64,000 nt of DNA from Paenibacillus oryzisoli (GCF_001653565.1 NZ_LYPB01000090.1:64759-128758), one strand, 5' to 3'; counted from the first letter of the stretch, positions 32,810 to 41,602 are shown. Program-made: numbers and translations. Notes: generated by a model from the sequence alone, not told the origin.

Positions 32810-33723
32810 TAACGCTTACCTCCTTTGTTCATTTGCAACGCGAGCTCGAGGAGCTCGGCGGAGCGTTTCTTGGCATTCGCTTTTTGTTTCAATGCTCGCT
32901 GCACGGACGGAAGAACGAGCGCGATAATAACGATAATCGCGGTGATTAACTTCAAGTCTGACGCTTTCAGCCACTCGACGCGAAGTGCTAATGCGACAAC
33001 AATCCGGTACACGATAGACCCGAGTACAGCCGCTAGTGTCGCTTGGAAAACCGAACGGGCGCCAAATATCGCTTCCCCAATAATGACGGAAGCTAGTCCA
33101 ACCACGATCATCCCGATACCCATCGAGATGTCGGCAAAGCCTGATTGCTGCGCAATGAGCGCACCGGATAGTGCGACTAATCCGTTCGATAAGCTTAAGC
33201 CAAGAATCGTTGTACGGTCCGTGTTGGCACCGAAGCTGCGAATCATGCGAGCATTGTCTCCTGTCGCGCGCAGCGCTAGGCCAAGGTCGGTGTGGAGGAA
33301 CGCATCGAGCAATAATTTGAACACGATGACAATGATCAATACAACTACAATTGGCGACATGGAGGTAAACAAGGTATCTACCCCAAGAAGCGAAATGTTC
33401 GGCTTGCCCATGATGCGCATGTTAATGGAATACAAGGCAATCATCATGAGAATTCCGGAGAGAAGTCCGTTAATTTTACCCTTCGTATGAAGCAATCCTG
33501 TGCAAGCGCCAGCAACAAGTCCACCTGCAAAAGCGGCCAAACAAGCAAGAATCGGCGAGTAACCATTTGCGATCAGAATGGCAGCAATGGCACCACCTGT
33601 TGTAAAACTCCCATCTACCGTAAGATCGGGGAAATCAAGAATACGAAATGTAATATATACACCAAGCGCCATCAATGCATAGAGAAGTCCTAGTTCGACA
33701 GCACCCGTCATGGAATCCAACAT
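32809..33723 (-). CDS. ABC importer permease (TrpY-like)
   Basis: A 304-residue membrane protein of the branched-chain-amino-acid-type permease fold (LivH-like), with about eight hydrophobic helices; 'DLTVDGSFTTGGAIAAIL' and 'ALRATGDNARMIRSFGANTD' are conserved in the group associated with ABC_sub_bind-type receptors. It would form the membrane channel with the ATPase. It is separated from the receptor gene by a hairpin that may let the receptor be made in excess. Confidence 0.9.
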   Translation of the reverse strand: MLDSMTGAVELGLLYALMALGVYITFRILDFPDLTVDGSFTTGGAIAAILIANGYSPILACLAAFAGGLVAGACTGLLHTKGKINGLLSGILMMIALYSINMRIMGKPNISLLGVDTLFTSMSPIVVVLIIVIVFKLLLDAFLHTDLGLALRATGDNARMIRSFGANTDRTTILGLSLSNGLVALSGALIAQQSGFADISMGIGMIVVGLASVIIGEAIFGARSVFQATLAAVLGSIVYRIVVALALRVEWLKASDLKLITAIIVIIALVLPSVQRALKQKANAKKRSAELLELALQMNKGGKR

Positions 33724-33747
33724 AAATGTCCCCCCTTACTTTGAAAA

Positions 33748-33780
33748 AAAGGGATGAACGAAAGTGACGTTCACCCCTTT
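33748..33780 (-). terminator. Intercistronic hairpin between receptor and permease
   Basis: On the minus strand AAAGGGGTGAACG pairs with CGTTCATCCCTTT and is followed by more T residues. It sits between genes of one system and probably acts as a partial terminator or mRNA-stabilising end for the receptor transcript. Confidence 0.75.
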
Positions 33781-33792
33781 AGTGTCTGACTA

Positions 33793-34845
33793 TTACTGAA
33801 TAATGTTTTTCTCTTTATCTTTTACAGCAGCTTTCATTGCATCTGTTACTTCAATGCCTTGTGCTTTCGCTGCTTTTAGGTTTAGGATAAGATCCATTTT
33901 GTCTGGGACGGTTACTTTCATGTCAGCAGGTTTTTTACCGTTTTTCAAAATATCAACAGCCATTTGTCCTACTTGGTAGCCATGATCATAGTATTTGAAA
34001 CCAACTGTAGCGAAAGCTCCTTTTTCAACGGTGTCACGGTCACTGGAGAAGAAAGGGATTTTCTTGTCGTTTGCAATTTGAATGATACCATCCACACCGC
34101 TAACAACTGTATTATCCAGTGTAATTAAGAAAGCATCGACGCGACCTACTAAGGATTGCGCAGCTTGCTTGACTTCTGACGTATTCGTTACAGGTGCTTT
34201 CACAAGCTTAATCCCGTGTTTGGATAGGGATTCTTCTGCATTTTTTGCCATAATCACCGCGTTAGGTTCTCCCTCATTGAGGACAAGGCCAACGGTTTTA
34301 ATTTTAGGCATATTAGCTGCAACGAAATCCATCAATTGGGCAATCGCCATGGGATTCGTATCGGATGCACCGGATACATTGCCGCCTGGCTTATCAACAT
34401 TGGTCACGATCTTAGCTGCAAGTGGGTCTGTAACAGCTGCAAAAAGAACCGGAGCCTTCTTCACTTGCTGAACAACTGCTTGTGCCGATGGCGTTGCAAT
34501 ACCAAGCACGAGATCGTTGTCAGCGGAAGCTATTTTTTGAGCGATGGATAGGTTATTCGGTTGATCACCTTGTGCGTTGTTGAAGTCAACTTTCAAGTTC
34601 GTGCCTTCTACGATGCCCGCATCCTTAAGTGCTGCCAGGAAGCCTTGGCGTGTCGCATCCAATGATGGATGTTCGACAATTTGCGAGATTGCGATCTTGT
34701 ACGTTTTGGATGCGGCTGCCGAAGCTGCCGGAGTTGATGATGCTGCGCCGCCTGCTGCAGGTGTTGGCTCCGCTTTTTGAGCGCAACCTGCTACGACCAT
34801 TAATGCTGCTGATAATACGAATGATACGAGTGCTTTCTTTTTCAA
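33793..34845 (-). CDS. ABC importer substrate-binding lipoprotein (TrpX-like)
   Basis: A 350-residue receptor of the ABC_sub_bind family. Signal peptide with lipobox 'VVAGC' (Cys21), then an Ala/Ser-rich linker and a two-lobe periplasmic-binding fold: 'IAISQIVEHPSLDATRQGF', 'IVTNVDKPGGNVSGASD', 'VGLVLNEGEPNAV', 'FFSSDRDTVEKGAFATVGF'. These match the TrpX-type tryptophan receptors of Streptococcus, though related proteins bind other aromatic or nucleoside ligands. The start codon is TTG with GAGAGGGG upstream. The 5' region carries a well-formed hairpin leader. Confidence 0.88.
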   Translation of the reverse strand: MKKKALVSFVLSAALMVVAGCAQKAEPTPAAGGAASSTPAASAAASKTYKIAISQIVEHPSLDATRQGFLAALKDAGIVEGTNLKVDFNNAQGDQPNNLSIAQKIASADNDLVLGIATPSAQAVVQQVKKAPVLFAAVTDPLAAKIVTNVDKPGGNVSGASDTNPMAIAQLMDFVAANMPKIKTVGLVLNEGEPNAVIMAKNAEESLSKHGIKLVKAPVTNTSEVKQAAQSLVGRVDAFLITLDNTVVSGVDGIIQIANDKKIPFFSSDRDTVEKGAFATVGFKYYDHGYQVGQMAVDILKNGKKPADMKVTVPDKMDLILNLKAAKAQGIEVTDAMKAAVKDKEKNIIQ

Positions 34846-34878
34846 CTTGATTACCCCTCTCGTAATTCACACTTGTTG

Positions 34879-34949
34879 CTTGGACGCATTGCTCGCCCAC
34901 CACTTTAACGCTTTTGTTAAGCAAAGTATGTAGGTGCGAGGTGTCCAAG
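34879..34949 (-). promoter_or_regulatory. Structured 5' leader of the importer operon
   Basis: Three nested helices are visible: CTTGGAC/GTCCAAG closing 34879-34949, CTCGC/GCGAG (34892-34896 with 34936-34940), and an inner TTAAC/GTTAA stem. It ends about 33 bases before the TTG start, so it is likely part of the mRNA leader. T-box landmarks (the conserved GGTGGNACC stretch) were not found. It may be an RNA switch or a protein-binding site. Confidence 0.45.
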
Positions 34950-35095
34950 TTCATTTATAATTAACCATAGTTTAATTGGGGCATAGGGTTTCCGTCAATT
35001 GTTTTATCCGTATTTGTGATTTTTCTGTAAACATTTGGGTGGGGCTGGGATATAAGGATTTCATTTGGAGAGAGGGATATCCAGATAGTTATAGA

Positions 35096-35141
35096 AGAGA
35101 GCAACCTTCGAAGTCAATGGAGAGGACTAAGGTTACTCTTG
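35096..35141 (-). terminator. Probable terminator of dat
   Basis: AACCTT/AAGGTT extended by AGAG/CTCT, 28 bp past the dat stop on the minus strand. The T tract is weak. Confidence 0.5.
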
Positions 35142-35168
35142 CATGTGTTTGGGAAGTGTCTGGCCCTG

Positions 35169-35999
35169 CTACTTGAGAAATGTTCTTTCGAATTCAGCTT
35201 GCAGCCGCTGGGTCGTTGAACCGGGTGTTCCCGTACCGATTGATTGTCCATCAACTTGAAGAATTGGCGTGATTTCTACTGTTGTCCCTGTGATGAAGGC
35301 CTCGTCCGCTTGCAGAAGCTGCTCGGTCGTGAAGGGTTCTTCTTTCACTGGTATGTGTAAAGCATGAGCTAATCTAAGTACAACGGCACGCGTAATTCCA
35401 TGCAAAATCAAGTGATTCGCAGGATGCGTATAGAGCACCTGATCCCTCACCATCATCAGATTCGAAGCGCTGCATTCGGTGACTGTGCCGTCTCGATGTA
35501 AGACGACTTCTTGCACGCCATGATCAAGCGCAGTTTGTTTGGCAAGAATGTTAGGGAGTAGATTTAAGGTCTTGAGGTCACATCTGAGCCAGCGAATATC
35601 AGGTTGCGTCACAGCTTGTATGCCATTATGAATCGAAGCTAGTGGACGTTTCACTTCAGAGCAGTAAGCCAGTAAAATCGGCTCAGCCTGTGTTGGAAAA
35701 GGATGTGCGCGAGGAGCCTCCCCACGCGTGATTTGCAAATACACGGTGCCTTCGACGAGGCTGTTGTGTTGAATGAGTTTATTCAATATAGTCAATATTC
35801 CATCACTTGTATGTGGTAAAGAGAGGCGGACTTCACTCGCTGTTCGTTCAAGCCGCTGCATATGTGCGCCACACTCATAAATCTGTCCATTGTAAACGCG
35901 AAAAACTTCGTAAATCCCGTCTCCGAAATAATAACCGCGATCATCCGGTGAGATTTGGATGTCTTGTTTATGTAGGAATTGGTTTTTATAAAAATACAT
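35169..35999 (-). CDS. dat: D-amino acid aminotransferase
   Basis: A 276-residue fold-type IV PLP enzyme converting D-Ala and 2-oxoglutarate to pyruvate and D-Glu, feeding peptidoglycan synthesis. Signature segments follow the Bacillus enzyme closely: 'DDRGYYFGDGIYEVFRVYNG', 'QITRGEAPRAHPFP', 'IRWLRCDLKTLNLL' with the PLP lysine K143, and 'THPANHLILHGITR'. The RWLRCD segment, rather than that of branched-chain or aminodeoxychorismate enzymes, makes D-aminotransferase the best call. RBS AAAGGAGTG. Confidence 0.9.
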   Translation of the reverse strand: MYFYKNQFLHKQDIQISPDDRGYYFGDGIYEVFRVYNGQIYECGAHMQRLERTASEVRLSLPHTSDGILTILNKLIQHNSLVEGTVYLQITRGEAPRAHPFPTQAEPILLAYCSEVKRPLASIHNGIQAVTQPDIRWLRCDLKTLNLLPNILAKQTALDHGVQEVVLHRDGTVTECSASNLMMVRDQVLYTHPANHLILHGITRAVVLRLAHALHIPVKEEPFTTEQLLQADEAFITGTTVEITPILQVDGQSIGTGTPGSTTQRLQAEFERTFLK

Positions 36000-36033
36000 G
36001 CGGCATGCACTCCTTTGGAATAAAATATTAATG

Positions 36034-36045
36034 GAACATATGTTC
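36034..36045. promoter_or_regulatory. LexA/DinR-like SOS box
   Basis: GAACATATGTTC matches the Bacillus LexA core GAAC-N4-GTTC with RNRY in the middle; the outermost flanking bases (G and T) deviate from C and G. It lies 35 bp upstream of dat and 235 bp upstream of nrdJ in their divergent region. Confidence 0.5.
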
Positions 36046-36280
36046 TAAATTGTGCTCTGTTGTGGTATCCTACTAATAGGTTAACAAAGGTTGAGAGACG
36101 CGTCAAAGCTAGCAATTCTGTGACCAGCGTGAATTTGGTTCTTTTGCCAATGGTGCATCCATATGTTGTGTAGTATAATGATTTGGCACTACCAGATATT
36201 GAGAATTGTTGGCTAATGACTCTTGTAGGGATTATCTTAATTGCAGCTGAATTTGCACTTTAATTGGGAGGCTTATGTTC

Positions 36281-38920
36281 ATGGGGAATGTGTATGAGAG
36301 TAAGAAGCTAACAGGATTGAGTGAGAAAATCTTTCTAGATCGCTATGCACTTAAGAATGCGGACACAAGTCATGCGAAAGTGGGAGACACCGTTCTTGTA
36401 TTGACAAAGGATGATCCGAAGTTCCCAGCCAAAGAAGTTGGCGAAATTATTAGTCGTGAAGGAAATACCGTGAAAGTTCGTACACGCAGTGGGGAAACCG
36501 TGGAATCTGCCGTTGAGAAACTAACGTTAAATATGGAGAAAACACCAGAAGAAATGTGGGATCGTTTGGCAGGAGCAATGGCTTCTGTGGAGAAAACACC
36601 GGAAAAGCGTCAGGAATGGACAGATAAATTTCGCTATATTTTAAATGATTGGAAGCTTGTACCTGGTGGTCGTATTGCAGCTGGCGCGGATGCGAGTGAC
36701 GAGTTGACGTTATTCAATTGCTACGTGATTCCTTCTCCTAAGGATAGCCGCGGTGGCATTATGAATACATTGACTGAAATGACGGAAATCATGTCGCGTG
36801 GAGGCGGAGTAGGAATCAATCTGTCCTCGCTTCGTCCAAGACGTTCTGTGGTGAAAGGCGTAAATGGATCGTCCAGCGGGGCTGTCTCGTGGGGCGGATT
36901 ATTTAGCTATACGACGGGATTAATTGAGCAAGGCGGAAGCCGGCGCGGTGCGTTAATGCTGATGATTAACGATTGGCATCCGGATCTGGAGGATTTCATT
37001 ACGGTGAAGTCCACGATGGGACAAATTACGAACGCGAACTTATCCGTATGTGTCAGCAACGGGTTCATGAAAGCAGTGAAGGAAGATCTGGAGTGGGAAC
37101 TGGTGTTCCCGGATACGACGGATCCAGAGTACAATGACCTGTGGGACGGAAATTTGGATGCGTGGAAGAAATTAGGCAAAGCTGTTAAGCCTTATCGCAC
37201 CGTTCGCGCGCGTGATGTTTGGCATTCGATCATTGAGTCGGCTTGGAAATCAGCAGAACCGGGCGTCGTGTTCCTGGAGTATTACAATCAAATGTCGAAT
37301 AGCTGGTATTTTAACCCGATTATTTGTACGAATCCGTGTGGGGAACAGGGACTTCCAGCATGGGGTGTTTGTAATTTATCAGCGATTAATCTGTCGAAGT
37401 TCTATGATGCGGAGAAGCATGATGTGGATTGGGAAGAGCTTGCTACCGTCGTGCGTTACTCAACGCGTTTTCTTGATAATGTGATCGACAAAACACCGTA
37501 TCATTTCGAAGAAAATCGAGCAAATCAACAAAATGAGCGTCGCGTAGGACTTGGTACGATGGGTCTTGCGGAGCTTATGATTCTGTTGAAAATACGATAT
37601 GGCAGCCCTGAATCCCTCGTGTTCTTAGACAAGATTTATGGATTTATGGCGAGAGAAGCGTATCTGGCTTCATCTGAGATTGCAGGCGAGAAGGGATCTT
37701 TCCAAGCCTTTATCGAAGATAAATTTATGGAAAGCGGCTTTATGCGCAAAATGACAGAAGTATATCCTGAGGTCGGTGAGGCCATTCATCGGAATGGCAT
37801 GCGTAACGTTACCGTTATTACACAGGCACCAACCGGAAGTACAGGAACGATGGTTGGCACATCGACAGGGATCGAGCCTTACTTCGCATTTGAGTACTAT
37901 CGTCAAAGTCGCCTAGGCTTCGATAAACAGTATGTGCCGATTGCGCAGAATTGGAAGGATGCGAATCCAGATCAAGATCTGCCGGACTATTTCGTCACTT
38001 CGATGAGCTTGTCCGCTGAAGATCATATTCGTGCACAAGCTGCCATTCAGACTTGGGTAGATAGCTCCATTTCCAAAACGGCGAACTGCCCTGCTGATTT
38101 CACGGTTGAAGAGACGAAGCGACTTTATGAATTGGCTTACGATTTGGGTTGTAAAGGCGTGACCATCTATCGCGATGGCAGTCGTGATGTACAGGTGTTG
38201 AGTACAAGTTCGAATTCAGATAAAAAAGAAGAAGTGAAGGCTGAGGTACAGCCGGAGGTTGCTCCAGTTGCAGTTGCAGCAGAGGCTGTAGTGGAGAAAG
38301 AAAGTTTGGCTTCCATTTCTGGTAAGTTAGCCCTAAATGTGGATGCGAAGACGGAGCAAGTCTTCGATAAGCAATATAAGCGCCGTCCGCAAATTCTGCG
38401 TGGCGCTACGTATAAAGTGAATACCCCATTCGGTATGGCGTACATTACCATTAATGATATGAACGGAACGCCAAGCGAGATTTTCCTCAACGTAGGAAAA
38501 GCAGGGTCTGATGTGTTCGCGATGTCCGAAGCACTCGGCCGCGTGTGCTCCTTGTTCTTGCGTTATGGCGATCACGGTGACAAAGTGAAGCTGCTCGTGA
38601 AGCACTTGAAAGGCATTGGCGGCTCCGGCGCCATCGGTTTCGGCAACAACCGTGTAGAGTCGATTGCAGATGCGGTTGCCAAAGCGCTCGAACAGCACGA
38701 CGAAGTGATGAGCGAGCCTGACGACGCGCGGAACTACGTGACCGCGACGAGCGAGGTTGTGGAGGCAGCTCCGGCGGCAGCTGCACATAGCGGGCACTCT
38801 GCTCCGAGCGCGACGAGTGTCGCGGCGATGGACCTGTGCACGTCGTGTGGTTCCGCTTCGCTAGTGAATAGCGAAGGGTGTAAGAATTGTATCAACTGCG
38901 GGTATAGCAGATGTAATTGA
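36281..38920 (+). CDS. nrdJ: Adenosylcobalamin-dependent ribonucleotide reductase
   Basis: About 879 residues, class II RNR that reduces ribonucleotides for DNA synthesis using B12 in place of oxygen or glycyl radicals. The active-site loop 'NPCGE' (N351, C353, E355) and partner Cys147 in 'FNCYVI' are present, as are 'RGGGVGINLS' and 'TGSTGTMVGTSTGIEP'. A C-terminal extension of about 230 residues ends in a zinc-ribbon-like tail, 'CTSCGSAS...CKNCINCGYSRC', seen in many vitamin-B12-type RNRs. ATG 36281 is preferred to 36275 because GGGAGG lies nine bases upstream. No NrdR box or cobalamin riboswitch was recognised. Confidence 0.95.
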   Translation: MGNVYESKKLTGLSEKIFLDRYALKNADTSHAKVGDTVLVLTKDDPKFPAKEVGEIISREGNTVKVRTRSGETVESAVEKLTLNMEKTPEEMWDRLAGAMASVEKTPEKRQEWTDKFRYILNDWKLVPGGRIAAGADASDELTLFNCYVIPSPKDSRGGIMNTLTEMTEIMSRGGGVGINLSSLRPRRSVVKGVNGSSSGAVSWGGLFSYTTGLIEQGGSRRGALMLMINDWHPDLEDFITVKSTMGQITNANLSVCVSNGFMKAVKEDLEWELVFPDTTDPEYNDLWDGNLDAWKKLGKAVKPYRTVRARDVWHSIIESAWKSAEPGVVFLEYYNQMSNSWYFNPIICTNPCGEQGLPAWGVCNLSAINLSKFYDAEKHDVDWEELATVVRYSTRFLDNVIDKTPYHFEENRANQQNERRVGLGTMGLAELMILLKIRYGSPESLVFLDKIYGFMAREAYLASSEIAGEKGSFQAFIEDKFMESGFMRKMTEVYPEVGEAIHRNGMRNVTVITQAPTGSTGTMVGTSTGIEPYFAFEYYRQSRLGFDKQYVPIAQNWKDANPDQDLPDYFVTSMSLSAEDHIRAQAAIQTWVDSSISKTANCPADFTVEETKRLYELAYDLGCKGVTIYRDGSRDVQVLSTSSNSDKKEEVKAEVQPEVAPVAVAAEAVVEKESLASISGKLALNVDAKTEQVFDKQYKRRPQILRGATYKVNTPFGMAYITINDMNGTPSEIFLNVGKAGSDVFAMSEALGRVCSLFLRYGDHGDKVKLLVKHLKGIGGSGAIGFGNNRVESIADAVAKALEQHDEVMSEPDDARNYVTATSEVVEAAPAAAAHSGHSAPSATSVAAMDLCTSCGSASLVNSEGCKNCINCGYSRCN

Positions 38921-38924
38921 TGAG

Positions 38925-38956
38925 AATCCAGGGCGGGGGCCCTGGATTTTTTTTTT
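38925..38956 (+). terminator. Terminator of nrdJ
   Basis: AATCCAGGGC pairs with GCCCTGGATT and is followed by a T run, directly after the stop codon. Confidence 0.93.
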
Positions 38957-38980
38957 GAAATTCCATAATTCACTGGAAAA

Positions 38981-39112
38981 GACAATAGTAAAGTAAACGC
39001 AGCACAGCGCATACAAGCTATTCTGACAGCTATTGTTGTAAATGCGAAACGGATGGTGAAATTAGGGAACATCGAAAATAGCTTAGAAAGGAGCCTCGGC
39101 TCCTTTCTAGAT
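38981..39112 (+). pseudogene. Possible transposase C-terminal remnant
   Basis: An open frame without start codon reads 'AAQRIQAILTAIVVNAKRMVKL', shown here as the pattern around 39004-39058; the 'LTAIVxNxKRMVKL' end resembles the C-termini of IS1182-like transposases. Just downstream is a perfect 12-bp-arm palindrome (39084-39109, TAGAAAGGAGCC/GGCTCCTTTCTA). No start, catalytic residues or left end remain. This is a weak, pattern-based call. Confidence 0.35.
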
Positions 39113-39115
39113 GAC

Positions 39116-39163
39116 AAAAAAGTCGTTGTGCTTTTGCTCATAGCAACAAAACAACGACTTTTT
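39116..39163. terminator. Bidirectional terminator
   Basis: AAAAAGTCGTTGT and ACAACGACTTTTT form a 13-bp stem with symmetric A/T tracts, between nrdJ/IS remnant and the convergent monooxygenase gene. Confidence 0.85.
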
Positions 39164-39247
39164 CAGTGCTCTCCCATGTGGTACAGGCTTTTTTGCTTGG
39201 AAGTATCGATATTGCTATAGGTTTAAAGCTATTCGTTTAATGGATTG

Positions 39248-40303
39248 TTATTCAGATTTTTCAATCTCAAAAAAATTATTGTCCATTAAAGTATGATAAG
39301 TTTTTAATCTTTTCATAATTTCAGAAATATGTTCTACTTCCTCGTTTGTTTCATCAATGTTACCGATTAAGAAAGTACGTACGCCTAAATCCATATACTT
39401 GCACAAATAATTCGAAACATCTGAATAACTTCCGACAATATATGGATCATCAACCTTATTTCCAGAGAGATATGCTCCCATCCAATAAACATCATCATAT
39501 ATTTCTTGCGATAATGCTAAGTTTGCCATCAGTTTTGTATTGTGAGATGAAGATTTCCCTCTTATTTTTGTAATCATTTTACCATGTCGATCTTGAATAT
39601 ATTTTGAATTTGCAATTTCCCATGCTTTTTCAGAACTATCCCTAGTAATAATGGAAATGCGTATAGCTAGGTTTAGTTCTTTTTTCTCGATTTTCGGTAG
39701 ATATAATTTTTTGAATAATTCGATTGGATGTGGCCTTAATAAGGCAGTATCTGCAACTTCATGTGCTAGAAGTATACTTTCATCTGAAGAACCCGGGATA
39801 AAAATTTCAGGCATTAAATGAGCAGGAACTGACGCTCGGGCATCTAAATTTGAAAATTTATAATAATCTCCATGGAAATTAACTTCTTCATCTGACGTTA
39901 AGAGAGTTTGAACAACATTTATGTATTCACGGAGTCTAGCGTATTTTGTTTTCGGATCAATCGATTCATGCATTGCCTTAATTTCAGATTCATAAACCCC
40001 AGTAACGAAATTCAAACAAACTTTACGTTCATATAATGTCGCTATTGCTTTTACAATTTTGGCAGTGGTCACAGGCGGCATATAGTAGGGCTGGACTGCT
40101 ACTATAAGTACTAAATGATCTGTACTATTTAATACTTTTGTTGTAAGGATCCAAGGATCAAATGAATGATTAAAAAAATATATTAACGATCCATAAAAAT
40201 TGTATTTCTCAGATAGTTTACTTATATTTTCTATATCTCCAAATTCGCCGGAAATCGTATGCCAACTTGGGATTTCTGTGAAAAATCTTAATTCGCTTGC
40301 CAT
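39248..40303 (-). CDS. Luciferase-like flavin monooxygenase
   Basis: A 351-residue LLM-class enzyme (bacterial luciferase/SsuD fold) that would use FMNH2 and oxygen. Seen are 'VAVQPYYMPPVTTAKIVKAI', 'NFVTGVYESEIKAM', 'RLREYINVVQTLLTSDEEVNFHG' read in parts near residues 123-146, and 'PEIFIPGSSDES'; these place it near alkanesulfonate monooxygenases. Substrate unknown: desulfonation of a sulfonated sugar or alkane is possible. It is clearly more AT-rich than its neighbours, suggesting acquisition. It follows the LacI gene by 27 bp on the same strand and is probably its operon partner. Confidence 0.85.
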   Translation of the reverse strand: MASELRFFTEIPSWHTISGEFGDIENISKLSEKYNFYGSLIYFFNHSFDPWILTTKVLNSTDHLVLIVAVQPYYMPPVTTAKIVKAIATLYERKVCLNFVTGVYESEIKAMHESIDPKTKYARLREYINVVQTLLTSDEEVNFHGDYYKFSNLDARASVPAHLMPEIFIPGSSDESILLAHEVADTALLRPHPIELFKKLYLPKIEKKELNLAIRISIITRDSSEKAWEIANSKYIQDRHGKMITKIRGKSSSHNTKLMANLALSQEIYDDVYWMGAYLSGNKVDDPYIVGSYSDVSNYLCKYMDLGVRTFLIGNIDETNEEVEHISEIMKRLKTYHTLMDNNFFEIEKSE

Positions 40304-40330
40304 CTGGATTCCCCTTCCTCCGAATTAAGC

Positions 40331-41362
40331 TCATTTGTGCGAAGAACGTCGCTCAACAAACCGGGTGTCGACTCTGATTTTGGATGTTATTTCTAGTTCT
40401 ACTTCGATAGATTCAATAACTAAATCTACAGCTACTTGAGCCATTCGCTGCTTTTCAACATGGATAGTTGTTAACTCAGGTGAAATGATTTGTGATTCCG
40501 TAATGTTATCAAATCCAATAACGGAAACATCCTCAGGTATCCGTATACCAAGCTCAGTTAACGTCTTCATTGCACTAATAGCGATATAATCACATTCGCA
40601 AAAAAGAGCAGTTGGCAGGTTACGATCTGTATCTAAGTAAGATTTGATTTGGGCTTTCAGATCATCCTGCGATGAAAGCATTGTAGGTGCCACAGAAAAG
40701 AAGTGTTCAGGCTTGATCTGTATATCATATGCCTTCAGTGCTTCCTGAAAGCCTTCTTTTCGCTCCTCGAAATTCTGGAGATGAACATTCGAAGCTATAT
40801 ATCCGATTTCACGATGCCCCAATTTGCATAAGTGAGCCCCCGCTTGATAAGCACCCATCCTATTATTGATCCCGACAAAATGAACAGGTAATGTATCAAA
40901 GCAGTTGTCAAGTACGACAAGACGAGGGCCTAACCGATTTGCAATATCCAATATATCGACTGAGGTTAGGTTAGTACCAAGTAGAATGACACCATCACTT
41001 TGATTTTCCTCAGAAAACACCCGAATTTCTTGTTCGAAGTAGGCCATATTGATGGTTGAAAAAAGTAAGGAGTAACCTTTGACTCGACATCGTTCTTCAA
41101 TGAAATGAATCAGTTCTCGAAAGAAAGGTTGTTGGTAATACGCTTCGAGGACGATCCCTGAATTCGTAAAGACCAAAAATGTTAAGGATTTCACAGAGCC
41201 TTCATTGGCTGATAATTTCGGCTTGGGTGTATAACCGTTTTCTCGTGCGATTTCAAGAACGCGCTCTCGCGTTTCATTGCTTATTCCAGGTTTTCCGCTA
41301 AGTGCAAACGAAACAGCAGATTTGGACACGCCTGCTAGTTTGGCGATATCTTCCATTTTCAT
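40331..41362 (-). CDS. LacI-family transcriptional regulator
   Basis: A 343-residue repressor. The N-terminal HTH 'MEDIAKLAGVSKSAVSFALS' is canonical, followed by the hinge and a sugar-binding periplasmic-like core ('SDGVILLGTNL', 'AGAHLCKLGHREIGYIAS', 'EDVSVIGFDNI', 'TTIHVEKQRMAQVAVDLV'). It is divergent from the isomerase/transketolase/kinase operon, with several GTTTAGTT/AACTAAAC boxes between, so it most likely represses both itself and that operon, with a sugar or sugar phosphate as inducer. Confidence 0.92.
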   Translation of the reverse strand: MKMEDIAKLAGVSKSAVSFALSGKPGISNETRERVLEIARENGYTPKPKLSANEGSVKSLTFLVFTNSGIVLEAYYQQPFFRELIHFIEERCRVKGYSLLFSTINMAYFEQEIRVFSEENQSDGVILLGTNLTSVDILDIANRLGPRLVVLDNCFDTLPVHFVGINNRMGAYQAGAHLCKLGHREIGYIASNVHLQNFEERKEGFQEALKAYDIQIKPEHFFSVAPTMLSSQDDLKAQIKSYLDTDRNLPTALFCECDYIAISAMKTLTELGIRIPEDVSVIGFDNITESQIISPELTTIHVEKQRMAQVAVDLVIESIEVELEITSKIRVDTRFVERRSSHK

Positions 41363-41389
41363 ATTAATTAATCCCCATTCGCTAATACT

Positions 41390-41602
41390 GTTTAGTTAGT
41401 TTAGTTTATAATAAATTTACTGATTGTACAATGGGAGGCATAAATGAAACTAAAAATTATATAAAAATTAACTAAATAAAAGCTAAAATTGTAATTGACG
41501 CCTGAAAAATGCCGTGTTAGATTTGTTTTACGTTATAAAAATTGAAAATTAACTAAACTTATTAAAAATTTGTTTAGTTAATTCAGCTGGATTCAACTAA
41601 AC
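41390..41602. promoter_or_regulatory. Cluster of LacI operator-like boxes and promoter
   Basis: GTTTAGTT occurs at 41390-41397, 41399-41406 and 41572-41579; AACTAAAC at 41551-41558 and 41595-41602; AACTAAAT at 41470-41477. Two inverted pairs (41551/41572 and 41572/41595) lie just before the operon start. A promoter candidate is TTGACG (41495-41500), 16 bp, TTAGAT (41517-41522). The arrangement suggests multi-site repression, possibly by DNA looping. Confidence 0.65.

Noticed and set aside
32049..33490. Long antisense ORFs opposite the ABC transporter genes
   Set aside because: Ser/Ala/Arg-rich shadow translations of well-conserved ATPase and permease genes.
34846..34990. T-box leader for the TrpX-like operon
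   Set aside because: The leader is structured, but the conserved antiterminator stretch and a specifier loop were not seen, and no leader terminator stands before the start codon.
36046..36280. Cobalamin riboswitch or NrdR boxes before nrdJ
   Set aside because: No B12-box-like or paired NrdR-box sequences were visible; a TATAAT-like hexamer near 36173 lacks a well-spaced -35.
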